Part shown: one piece after another, positions 47,867 through 59,478 of the stretch
How positions within the stretch are numbered: the first letter of the stretch is position 1
Layout: each line of letters opens with the position of its first letter
NCBI RefSeq assembly: GCF_009389715.1
Contig: NW_024067666.1
Span: forward strand, 3,885,001 to 3,949,000
Direction: 5' to 3'
Source of the DNA: Phoenix dactylifera
Taxonomy: Eukaryota > Streptophyta > Magnoliopsida > Arecales > Arecaceae
Length of the DNA stretch: 64,000 nucleotides
Program-made: the position numbers and the translations under genes
Notes under the pieces: model-generated
Databases searched by the model: none
Told to the model about the DNA's origin: nothing
Seen by the model: only the letters and a program-made list of their open reading frames with translations

Positions 47867-49165
47867 GCCACCAGGTGCACCCCACGGCCCCCATCAAGCG
47901 AGCCCCATAAGAAGCCCCGAATCAGTCGCTCAATCTTTAGGAGGACGGATCTTGGCACCACCGTGCTGGTCATGAGATAGATAGGCATAGAGCCCAAAAC
48001 AGATCTGATCAGCAAAACTCTACCCATCATGGATAGAGACGCTGCTCGCCAGCCCTCTAGCCTACTCTGGACCCGTAGCACCATCCCGGAGCACTCAGAT
48101 ACACGCAGTCTCCTACCTGTGATCGGAACACCCAGGTATGCCCAAGTCCCGTCCTGCTCAGGCATCTCCAGAATCCTCCGAATCTCACGTCGAACCCCGG
48201 GTGGCGAACTCGGGCTAAAGGAGATAGAGAATTTCTGGGCATTCACTCTCTGACCAGATGCATGGCAATAGGCGGCCAAAGCCCGCCTAATAGCCATGGC
48301 ATCTGCTACGCGGGCACGCGTCAGGAGTAGGCAGTCATCGGCAAAAAGTAAATGGGATATCGGCTGGGCCCCTAGAGCTGGGACGTAAGCCTCCAACTCT
48401 CCGGCGGCACATGCAGCCCGCAGCAATCGAGACAAAACATCAGAACAAATGATGAATAGGTACGGGGATAGCGGGCATCCCTGCCGAAGCCCCATAGTAG
48501 AACTAAAGAATGGGGACGGAGAACCGTTGATCAAGATAGAGAACCGCGGACTCCGGACACACCCCATGACCCAACCAATCCAGGTCTCATGGAAACCCAG
48601 ACTCTCCAAAGCTCGCCTAAGAAAACTCCACCTGATTCTATCATAAGCTCGTTCCATATCCAGCTTGATAGCCATCAGGCTTCGACGCTTCGGGGCCCGT
48701 CGAAGATCCCACATCATCTCTTGGGCCACCATAACGTTATCGAAAATGCTCCTACCTCCAACAAAAGCACCTTGCTCTTGACAAATAATGCCGGAGAGAA
48801 AAGGCTTCATACGATCCATCAGTATTCTTGCCACCACTTTGTATAAAGTAGTACACAAACTGATCGGTCTAAAATGGCTCGGCTCGGACGCATCCGTTCG
48901 CTTAGGTATAAGCGTGACAAAAGTGGCCTTCCAGTCATCAGGCATACCTGATCGACTAAAGAAACACAGGACCGCTTCTACCACTGCGAACCGAACGATA
49001 CTCCAATATCTCCGGAAAAAGAAAGGAGGGAAGCCATCTGGGCCCGGAGCCCTGTCCTCGCCCAATGCCCAGACAGCCTCTCGCACCTCCCCCTCCGTCA
49101 CTGGTCGAACCAATAGTGCATTCGCAGCCACCCCGATTTGGGATTCAGCTCTCGCAGCCCAAGCC
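47734..49165 (-). pseudogene. LINE reverse transcriptase domain
   Basis: Starts within the region before RT (VREAVWALGEDRAPGPDGFP). It has the RT blocks PLSPYLFIICSDVLSRLL and the catalytic LLFADDCLLL. Near 47850-47870 the frame shifts, after VHLVAWESI, into the next segment. No start codon belongs to it; the copy is truncated. Confidence 0.9.
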
Positions 49166-49179
49166 ATCTTGAACTCACT

Positions 49180-49523
49180 ATTGGCAGGTAAAAAGTAATA
49201 TTATATGTAAATATGAGAACTTTCACAGCAGGCGGCGGCATTGAGTTGAATTAACTCAAAACAAGTAGAACTTGATGCTAAAACATTTTATAAATATCTT
49301 TGATATAAGAAACATTTCAAAAATAATGTCTTTGTCTAAATAATGTGCGTGTGCAAATTACTTGCTCATGTGCTACTAGGAGGCTGCTAATTTCATGTAT
49401 ATAAACCCGATGCCTCAGAAAATTTCAAATAGCACTCTCCTTGCATGTATATATCTAGAGACTTGGATGCACTCTCCTCCTCCTTTCTTTCTTTCTTTCT
49501 TCTTCTTCTTCTTCTTCTTCTTC
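49180..49523. other. Spacer and CTT repeat between LINE copies
   Basis: No gene. Ends in a (CTTT)/(CTT) microsatellite at about 49485-49523. Confidence 0.6.
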
Positions 49524-49793
49524 TTTTTTTTTTTTTTTTGCTTAGACGGGTTCTTCATGCCGTGCGTGTACGAATACATCCAATAAAATCAAAATACACT
49601 AGCTCGTGGAGTGTTAATGGCAGCTGCTCCTCTTCTGACCAAAAGATGTATCATGAGTGGTCAACCGCGTAGGCAGCCACCCAATCGGCCGTTCCATTGG
49701 CTTCTTTGAATACATGCTTGGCCTGAAAGGCCTCCCTATCCCTCATCATCATGCCTATGTCCCGAATCAGGGGGTGGTCCGTGCTCTCCTTGA
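49524..49793 (-). mobile_element. LINE 3' fragment
   Basis: T run at 49524-49540, then the 3' end of an L1 element in reverse: the antisense strand encodes parts of the RNase H end (the ADWVAAY region). It is a relative of the copy at 46244-49165. The right boundary is uncertain. Confidence 0.7.
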
Positions 49794-50907
49794 CCAGTCT
49801 GCAAATGAGCCTCTCCATGTAAAATATATTGAAAATGCATGGTAGGACACTTCTAACATGTTATCTCTATCTTCTGTATGATTGTGTAGAATATAGGCTT
49901 GCAGGTGTTAGACCACTTCACTACTAGTATCCAACCTTGAGAGGTGAGCGGACATAGGATGGTAGATGGAGATTAGTTCCTCCTAATCTCAAAAAAGATT
50001 ATATCTATAAAAAATATGCTATGTCACATAGTACGAGAGGATATGCATAACTTGTAAGCAAAACTTTAATATCGGGATCGATAATGATGATACATAGAAC
50101 AGTAGTACATAAAATAAAAGCATACCAATTAATTGCTAAATTATATTGCCGATATTAAATTCTTCCATAAGAAACGACTAACCCATTCTCTTCTGTATTT
50201 GAAAATTTTCAATTATTATGAGAAGAGATATCATAACCCAATATATATAGGCTTGTTTCTACGGGAGCCGTCCGTCCGTCATGGAACTTTGATTGTATTG
50301 TATTTCTAATTATATACTAAGCTTAAATTATTGCATGAGCCAACTTTTGGTTTATGAGCCTGTATAAAAAAACCATGTTTTCAATAAGAATGGTATAATT
50401 TACTATATTCTTATAATTGAATTCTACCATTTAGGTTTTATAAAATATGGAAACTTGCGAGATGATATAAAATCTAACATAACTTTCAGAATCAACATAC
50501 ATGTATAGATTGTTCAGGATACTGAGATATTATGGCAGCATTGTGTGGATCAATTTTTTTTTCCTTTTGTATAGACAATTGGCTACAAGTATTTTCTTTT
50601 TCTTTTCTTTTTTTAATCCTGCTAAAACACTAATGTCTCCAATTATTCGTTTCTTTTTATAGTACTACTAATCGCCCTCATTTAAATCTAACATAACTTT
50701 CTATTAAGTATTTTTTTTCTTTCATAACGCCATTAAGATACCAAAAAGAATCTTGCCGCTCTCTTTCCGCTCTTACCCCTACCACTATCCATTTATTTCG
50801 CTCCCAAACGCCCCGATGCAGCCGCATTATGCCGTCCAAATGCAAGGGTATATTTGGAAATCAGATCCTCGTAAAATCCATCCTCCCTTCAAGCGCAAAC
50901 CGATCGG
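49794..50907. other. Spacer upstream of the TSJT1-like pseudogene
   Basis: AT-rich, no gene seen. Confidence 0.5.
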
Positions 50908-50916
50908 TTTATATAT
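50908..50916 (+). promoter_or_regulatory. Relic TATA box of the TSJT1-like pseudogene
   Basis: TTTATATAT 83 bp before the ATG, in a region that still looks like a promoter. Confidence 0.45.
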
Positions 50917-50998
50917 CCCCTCCAGAACTCCGCAGTAAGATCAGAATTCCAGAGAGAGAAGGATTCGGAGTTTGGGTGCATCGGATCGACGGTGGAGG

Positions 50999-53900
50999 AT
51001 GCTGAATGTGTTCGATCGGACGGTGGCGAAGAGCCCCGAGGGGCTGCGGAACATGGAGTCGGGGCCGGGGGAGAATGGCCGGCGTCGGCGAAGTGGCCTC
51101 CCTGGCGGACCACTTCGTAGCCACTCGCGACGGGGCGGTGACCATAAGACTCGGCTCTTCCGGTTCCATGGCGTAAATGGTGGAGAAGCAGAACCCCCTC
51201 CTCCCCAGGTAATTATTAAAAAGAAAAGAAATATATAGACAGAGATCGAGAGAGAGATATAAAGGAGGGACCTTTCTTAAGGCTTAATCTTGGAAATGAT
51301 CAAAGATCAAATTTTTCTTATTTTTCTACCATGAAATAATTATGAATGAATGTCTTCATGTCAGCTATGTCAGTTTCTTGAGTACACTGAAAGTTGAAAG
51401 CAAAATCTAGAATTTTTTTATATATAATTTTTAGTATTTGCGATTTTTTTTGGGGTAACGTTTGTGTAATTAGTTTTTGTTATTCTTGATCAAGGAGTGT
51501 TGTTTTCAGCCTCTCTCCATCTGAACTATTTTTTGCTTTAAAATTCTATAATTCTGTCGATTTTATGAACTAATTGTGTGACGCTACTTTTTGTAAACAT
51601 TGGTTGTGGACTGGATAAAAAACGACGTTGATCGTCTGTTATGAGTGGTTCGTAGACATTGCTAATTACCATGCGATCGCTTTACATAGGATTCAAGTTA
51701 TGAAGAGCTATTTTTAATCTCTTGATTGCATACGAAAAGCACGTAGGATGAAACTTTTTTCATTTAAACTTAAATATTATCTGCATCATCCCTCTTTATG
51801 TTGAAACATTATCTTAATATTATTTATTTATCTTATTTTGGCTATATATTAATAACGTAGGTTACTCTGAAATTTGACTCGAAGTTGCCACAGTTCTTCT
51901 CATAATTAGATGGCAGATTTGCATCCATTGTATAAGTTGTTGTGTCAGGTATCTGGTTATGTTCTTGATCAGTATATTTATGTCTAAATGAAGTATTTAA
52001 GAAAGATGGCATCCAATTCAAACATAAAATAACAAAACATAGCAAATTTAAGGTTGGTAGGTGGATCATCTATGGATGGAGTACCAAATTTTGCACATCA
52101 TTCGAAGGAGATTAATTGGCTTGAAGCTTGTGGCATGTTATTTCCACCAAGAATACTTGGTTTGAAACTATTGATTGTCCCATACAAGGTATTTAACTTG
52201 AATTGACCATTTCACACCAAGGCCAGCTTGGTAGCCCAGTAATTTTAAACTTTACGAATTAAATTTTCAATACCTCCTCCTTTAGAATTAAGCTTTCATC
52301 CCTAAAACTGAGAACTTTTCATGATAATTAGCTTCTCAATATTATCTATACTTTAGCTGAGGAGTTTTACCCCATTAATTCATTAGGTGACACTAGCAAG
52401 GCAAACCGTTCTTTATTGTACTGGTTAAATATTAAGCCTTGCTATCCTGCACATCTATTGAGTTTCCTAGTTTTGATGTTCTGCTTTTTACCACCTAACA
52501 AATGGCAGGCAATATGTTTTAAGTGTTGACCTAGTAGATACATATGGCAGTGGAAGACTCATCATTGCGATTTTTTGTTATTGTTTACCTAACCAGTTGC
52601 TAGTTGTTCTGTCTTGCACCATCAAGTGAAGCAGGTATGATTTCTTGATATTTTCCTTGTACAGGTCTTTAATTAATCCAAGTTGTTTGTTGCTTGAGTT
52701 CACAACCTATGACCATCTAAGTCAAACATCTTATGGTTTTTTGCCTGATGCTCAAATTTAGTATTTTGAATATGATCAAGATTATGGATTATCAGTTATG
52801 AGCTGAGTATCGGAATTCATTCCTCTAGGGTAGTCTTGGAATCTGATATTGCTTATTTTTAGTGTTATGCTGATCTGCATTATGAGCATTATCAAGGGTG
52901 GTATGAAAATTCATAACTTTTATGGATGTCTAACACTATATAATTGTTGAGAATTGAGTTATTAATCTTGGAAAAACTGAACTTGCTTGGCTAATGCTTA
53001 GTATGATGGCTTTTCTTCTTGTGTCGTTTCTAGGGGTATTGAGAATAAGAGGCAGTTCTTATCATGCAAGGGGTGCACTGCACTCAAGTACAGAAGTCTA
53101 TTTCTCTGTAAAATTCATATAGCTGTTTTCCATTTCTGAAGATACATGTACATTACTACAAACAAATGTCCACCATTATATGTTGTTAGTGAATGATGGA
53201 TACAAAGGACAAATAAGTAGTAAACCTTGTACCAACAGTTGGTGAATGGGGATTGTCATGTTCTTTTTATTCTTATTATGTCTCATTATTATTTTGCTTT
53301 CCCTCAACTGGAATCAATAGCCAATTTGATGTTTAAAATTCATGTTTTCCTCCTTTTTTTTATTAAAAAAAACCTTTTTTAATCTCTGTTTCACTCATTT
53401 TAACTTTGTCAGTGATCCTCAGAGGCAATGTCCACATCCTTCGTAATTTTTTTGCTTCACTTGGTTCTCACCTATTAACATTATTAGCAATGTTATGGTA
53501 GCATTCCCTTTTACTGGGGAACTGATTCAGGAGACCATGTTGTTCTTTTTGAGGATGTGGATATCATAAAAAATATCTGTGGAAAATCATTTGCACCATT
53601 CCCAGAAGGTATAATACAGAAAACAGTTATAGATAATAAAGCTATCAAGTCCCATAGTGAGCTTTGTTTCCTATTCCATATATGGCCTTAGTAATTTTGT
53701 GATGTTTCAACCAGTTGCTTCTTCACGACCTCAAGGGGATTGCAGAGTTTTGCACATCTTTTGAGTGAGGTGAAGTTCATGCCAAGCATGGTACGCTATG
53801 CTGGCCCGAACCGGAAAATATATATGGCGTACCATACCATTTCGGTACTGACACTCGGTACGGATGGCATACCGAGTACCAGTTCGGTACCGACACTCGG

Positions 53901-54134
53901 TATAGGTGGCATACATACACTCGGTATGCCAAAAAGTTCCATACTGTACCGTATCGATACTGTGCTAGTATGGCACCGATACGAGGTCCAGTACCGAGAT
54001 GACGAACCTTGATGCCAAGGGTTGACAGCTAAGGGCAGGTGTGCGGGGCTACATATGAGATTGATGCTGAAACTAAGAAGGAATCAGGCATGCCAAGGGT
54101 TGACAGTGCTGCAAGCTGGTCTTCTCACTACTAA
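50999..54134 (+). pseudogene. TSJT1-like / aluminium-induced protein (YGL-LRDR family) pseudogene
   Basis: Exon 1 (50999-51208) begins MLNVFDRTVAKSPEGLRN, the family N-terminus. After a frame change near 51040-51075 it reads GEVASLADHFVATRDGAVTI. An in-frame TAA lies at 51174-51176. The donor AG|GTAATT is intact. A later piece (about 53440-53608) reads IPFYWGTDSGDHVVL and ICGKSFAPFPE, with its upstream half decayed. The last exon (about 53715-54134) reads CFFTTSRGLQSF, then a MITE, then a stop-interrupted CGATYEIDAETKKE and GMPRVDSAASW. The central exon with the YGL and LRDR motifs was not found. The family is cytosolic and glutamine-amidotransferase-like, and is induced by aluminium, auxin or sugar starvation. 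Identity rests on the remembered family pattern. Confidence 0.8.
53787..54011. mobile_element. hAT-like MITE inside the pseudogene's last exon
   Basis: 225-bp insertion with ends CATGGTACGC and, on the other strand, CAAGGTTCGT. It is flanked by the exact 8-bp duplication ATGCCAAG (53779-53786 and 54012-54019). The interior is full of CGGTACCGA-like words that can pair with each other. An 8-bp duplication is typical of hAT elements. No coding capacity. Confidence 0.8.
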
Positions 54135-55300
54135 TCTACTGAGTACCATCTACTAGGCTTTTCTTGCTTTTGCCTTTGGTAATAGTTTACCTATGCTTTG
54201 ACTTTCTGGTCCTTTATGGAATGTTTTATGAATAAATGGGGAACTTTATTGCACAAAGAGTTGAGCTTTATGTGAGTCCACTCTATCATTGGGACCACCT
54301 ATAATTGTTCCATATCCATGCAGGAAGTGAAACTCAATGTTTATTAAAGATTCTTGCAACCATGCGTTATAGTTTGTAGTGCTACTAATTGAATAATGCA
54401 GATGCCTTCATTTATCATATCCTCAGAGGTACCTTAGATGTACCCTAAGAAAAGAAGTTTTTTGGGTTGTTGAATATGATCTTCGGAAACAGATTGTCTA
54501 GCTTAATTTTATTTTATAGATTGCGTCCTGTAAACCATAATAAAGTTTGGAAGGTGTTAAAGCAAGACTTGAGCAGTATAAAGTAGCTTCGGTTGTATGT
54601 GTTGTTTTGGTGGAAGAGGGGTGTCAAGCTGATGCTCACATCAATGCTTATGTCTGTAATGAGGATGCCTGCTGGTGGATGCATGATGGGAATCAAGGAA
54701 ATGGAATTATCATCCAACTAGTGTTTTACCAACCTAAGTGACATTTTGCAGCTTGATGTCTGCAACTTATAGTATTTTGATATCTATTGACTTTAATTGC
54801 TAATTTTATAAAATATTTGATGTCTTATTGACTTTTAATTGCTAATTTTATATAATTTTGATGTCTGCAGTGGCATTGTTTCTTGTTTTCTCTCACTTTG
54901 TTGATTTGTTGATGTGCTTCCTGCTTTGTATAATCTAATGTCTACTGGGTACCAACCACAAGTAGGGTGGCAATGGAGGCTAACAGCCTGCTGATCCACT
55001 CAACTTCCAGAAAAAAATTAGATCCAATATGGATATCACTCTGGAGACCTGATACATGAGTTCAATTATAACAGTTTTTTTGTTAAATAATTTGCAAATG
55101 CTTGTCCATTATGTATTCATACAAAAATCATATATGTCATCACCCGATGTTTGATTCAAATGTTATGAATATCATATACTAGGTTAAACTCAGTTAGACT
55201 CATAAACATGCAAATGATATTACAATTATGAATATTCTAGTCATTTATGTATTCAATTGCTCCATAATCATAGGTTGTTTTAATGAAGAAAGGAAAAATT
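54135..55300. other. Spacer
   Basis: No gene seen. Confidence 0.5.
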
Positions 55301-55530
55301 CTGAGAGAAATAACATTACAAATAATAATTTTTGAAATACATTCCTGAGACCTTGAATTCCAATTGACTCCATGTGAATGCTGAATTCAACAAGATTCAA
55401 ATTCAGACATGATTTTTTCTGAGAGAAATAACATTACAAATAATAATTTTTGAAATACATTCCTGAGACCTTGAATTTCAACTGACTCTATGTGAATGCT
55501 AAATTCAGCAAGATCCAAATTCAGACATGA
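55301..55530. repeat. 118-bp tandem duplication
   Basis: Two neighbouring copies beginning CTGAGAGAAATAACATTACA (55301 and 55419) that differ at only a few positions. Confidence 0.92.
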
Positions 55531-58330
55531 CTAGCTTATCCGGATTGAGTGCACTTTTCCAAATTTTCACACAAAACCCTAAAGCTGTATTTTATAAAAT
55601 GAGCAAAAGTTGAAAATGATTAATATAGTTGAAGTATGAAAAAAAAAAAGAAATGTAAAAGAATGATGCTTTTTTGTGTGAAAGGGCTATCAATATGTCA
55701 ATTAAAACAAGTACTTTAGTCAGTGGCATGGTTGTTGCAGTTTAAGTGGTATAATTATACAAAGTTTGTAGGTAGTCTTGCAAGTGTTAACTGAGGCCAT
55801 GGGGCTAAAGATGTCAAGTGGAGCTCTCTTATGCTAGCCCAATATAACTCAATCACAATAATATTTTGAACTGCATTTTGCGGTACCAAAGTTAAATAAC
55901 TCTACTGTGCATTTAACTGCAGCCTCTCTCACCCTGTTTTCCAGACCTTGGCATTAAGATAACTAAGTCTTTATTTATATTCTGTTACAAGTTCAAACGA
56001 CCTACAACATTATTAGAAGTGATTGTGGATATATAGGCCCAGCCCGGCCCTGCCCAGGCCAATCTGAAGACGGACCAGAACCTTATCATCGCCAAAAGAG
56101 ATGCAGGTGGAGTGGGGCGCAAACCTTTTCCTTTTTCTAATCTCCCACACTTGTAAGAAGCAGCCTTAATTTGTAATGTTTCATGGGCTGCATGAGTTCA
56201 CATTCAAAGAATCTTGTCTCCTTCAAAACATGTATATGAGCGATTAAGGTTTGGAATATGAAACTGCATTGTAAGAAGGGAAATGTATTTAGTATCAGAA
56301 TATATGATGACAGCAAAACAGTCCAGGAATCAGAGCACAGCGAACGCAGAGCCAGGCACTAGTGTTCATGAGAGGGATGCTTCCTTAGATAGGTCTTTGG
56401 CTGGGACCAGAGCAAGCAAAGCTCTTTATAACAACTTGCTTCTCTCTATTGCTACTTCCAACTCACAATGATAACAGATAGAGGGTAATGCTTTCTAGGC
56501 AAGAACCAGAAGTCTAGGAAGAGTGATCCATCTTCTAATCATCCAACTGACAGGATTTATCTCTGTCCACTGCTTGACCAGTTACTTCGAGATCCACAGC
56601 TGCTATATTCTTGATGTTGGCAATGCACTGCAGTCCATTGTGACCGCTTTCTTATCTACATATCATGCTCCATTCACCTGATGCAGCAACTCAAAGAACC
56701 CAGTCTTCTACTCAGACAGTACTGCTTGTTATGAACTCTACTGATGGTGCTTTACCATCTGCCTGTTTATTAAGCTTTTGCACCCACTTATTTTAATTCT
56801 CAGTATAATCTATAACTAAAACATATTTCAACAATCACCATGAATTAATATATATTTCATTAATAAGTTCCCTCAAGAAAAAGAGTTATCAGTCAGGCTG
56901 CATGTACATTTGTCTTGCATAGATGTTTGCTTGTTTCAGTTTATCCTACCTATCTATACAATACTGTTAATACAATATATTGCTAAGATAGAGATTAATA
57001 TTCATACAAATATTGTTTTGCCTGAATTTTTTGCCTTTCAAGTTTCAACTAACGCAGTCTTGTTGCATGCTGTGGTGCCTTTACCTACACCTTAGTGTGC
57101 AAGAATGGACTAATTCTGAAATGCTGCGATCAAATACTTATTCATGAATAGGAAAAAATCAACCAATCTGCAGGCTGCGCAAATCATATATAGTTCTTAT
57201 AAACAGAAATTTGCTTCTTGAGACTATTCAGTTTGATAATAGTGGTAGCATTCATTCATGCATCACATTCGATTTTATGGCGGCATGTGAAAGCCATACA
57301 GTGTGATAAAGGCCCCTATGGCTGCTCTGATGTAATCGAACGCCGTTCATGTGCTGATGGTCCCACTGCGTTCTGTCCGATGGCTATGTGGACGATCCAT
57401 GAAAATTTAAATAAGCGAAGAGATAATATTTATAGCAATCTCTGCTGATGATACAAGGGATATTTAAAGGTCTGTTTCAGTTGCACAGGCTGTGTTCTTT
57501 GTTGGTCGGGGAGTATCATTGAATGGGGGAGATGAGGGCATGCAGGACCACATTCTATGAAACAGTAGCTGCAGGGAAAGAGAAGGCCATCAATGGACCA
57601 CTCACCCAGAGTTTCTGATTCTAGGGTTATTTAAGAGTTTTATTGGGGCAACATGGGGAGTGGCTTCACTGTCTGCAAGCCTTGCATGGAACTTGTAAAA
57701 CTGGCATCACCTTGGAATTGGTTCCCAACTGAATTGGCAAGGACAGTGATGGATGAACTGTGAGTTCTTGTGGAGATGGGTACATGAGCATCTTTCCAAT
57801 TTGTTTCATACTAACCTGCTACTATCATATATATTGCACATGTACAACTGGGACCACTGCATCATGATACAGTTCATCGATCGATCTGACCGCAATGTTG
57901 CGATTAATGACTGGAAGACAGCTTGGAAAGCACATTGCATGTCCTATTGACCGCAAAATCTAGTTTTGATCCATTTGATAGCAAACATTGTGCATGGTAC
58001 TTTGATTCCCTGTCCATTTCATGGGTTGCCACAAATATCCTGTTCTAGTACAAAGACACAGTACAAAGACACAATACCAGGTTTGTACTAGCTTTCTCCA
58101 AGTGGTCCAAGTGGAAGATAGCAGAGGATCAGAACTCCCATCTCTAACTCAACCGGATTGGACTGACTGTGCGGCTTTATTTACGCAGGTGGAAGTAAAG
58201 AGATATGGATGACAAAATTGGAATACTTAGTCATTTCTAGCCATGTTCTTCTATCAATAGAGATTCCTTCTTTAGCGAAAAGAGTTGGGAGCCATGGTGG
58301 TGGATCTTGATGTTATGTTGAGGTGGTTGT
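55531..58330. other. Gene-free region
   Basis: Only short frames without recognisable families. Confidence 0.5.
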
Positions 58331-58428
58331 GTTCCTAATATACATATGAATACACACACACATATGTATGTATGTATGTGTATAAGTATATATATATACA
58401 TATATGTATATGTGCGTGTCTATATATC

Positions 58429-58459
<31 letters not shown>

Positions 58460-58460
58460 C

Positions 58461-58541
<81 letters not shown>

Positions 58542-58645
58542 GTATATGTATATATATATATATGTATATATATGTATGTATGCATGTATGTATGTATGTA
58601 TGTATATATATATATGTATATCTATATATATATATATGTATATTG
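58331..58645. repeat. Long compound TA/TG/CATA microsatellite
   Basis: About 300 bp of TATA, TGTA and CA units with scattered interruptions. Any open frame in it encodes only Tyr, Ile, Met, Cys and Val and is not a gene. Confidence 0.95.
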
Positions 58646-58695
58646 TTACATGATGGGACCTGACCTTTGGGGAGAATGATAGCAGGAGTGGCTTT

Positions 58696-59470
58696 TTTTT
58701 TGTTGACGGTTATTCATACAATGCTTGTACGAATATACCCAATAAAATCAAAAAACACAAGCTCACGAAGTGCCTGTAGTAGCTCCCCTTCTTCTGACCA
58801 CAGGTTGTATCCTGAGTGGTGGGCCACATAGGCAGCCACCCAATCAGCCACCCTATTGGCTTCTCTGAATACATGCTTGGCCTCGAAGGCCACCCCATCC
58901 GTCATCATCATCCCTATGTCCCGGATCAGGGGGTGGTCTGTGTTCTCTCCACTCGACCCTCCCGAATCAACCCAATGACCGTGGCCAAATCATCCTTCAG
59001 GATGATCGAATTGCCCTGCAACACCTGCCGCGCATATCGAAGACCTGCCCAGGCAGCTCGCAACTCCGTCCCTGGAACCAACATATCAAACAACTGGTAG
59101 CCGCCTGCTGCCACCACCCTAGAGTGCGGGCCTGTATAACAAAGCCCGCACCGCCCTGCGTACCTCCATTCAGCACCGACCCGTCAAAATTGACCCTGAG
59201 AAAGCTGGGGGTGGGGGCTCCAAGGTGAAAAACACTATCTGAGGAGTTGCCTGAGCAGAGAGGGAACTTCAGATGTCCCGAGCTGTCAAAGGTCTATCTG
59301 AAGAGAATGTGGGTCTGAACTCTATCGTGACTCCGCAACAAATCTCGATGACACCTTATGCTCGCCGAAAGTACGAGCATTCCTTGCCAGCCAGATCTGA
59401 TGCACTATTCAAGTCGCTCTGATGGCCTTCTAACATGTCCGCGAACTGGCTTTTGATTAGGTACAACTGC
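58696..59470 (-). mobile_element. LINE 3' fragment with RNase H remnant
   Basis: Minus strand. T run at the left, then the RNase H end in reverse (FREANRVADWVAAYVAHHSG) and further upstream segments with frame breaks (ELRAAWAGLRYARQVL). Flanked by an imperfect duplication, AGCAGGAG near 58681 and at 59471-59478. Confidence 0.8.
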
Positions 59471-59478
59471 AGCAGGAG

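Larger units (their letters stand above)
46244..49165 (-). mobile_element. 5'-truncated L1-type LINE with perfect target duplication
   Basis: 2922 bp, minus strand, ending in a T run (poly(A) on its own strand) at the left. It is flanked by the exact 14-bp repeat ATCTTGAACTCACT (46230-46243 and 49166-49179). The endonuclease part is absent because the copy was cut short on insertion. RT and RNase H are present but split by one frameshift. Confidence 0.95.

Noticed and set aside
46274..49198. Plus-strand open frames over the LINE
   Set aside because: They are the antisense of the GC-rich LINE ORF2 and have no domain of their own.
58346..58679. Three overlapping long open frames
   Set aside because: They lie in a TA/TG microsatellite and encode only repeated Tyr, Ile, Met, Cys and Val.
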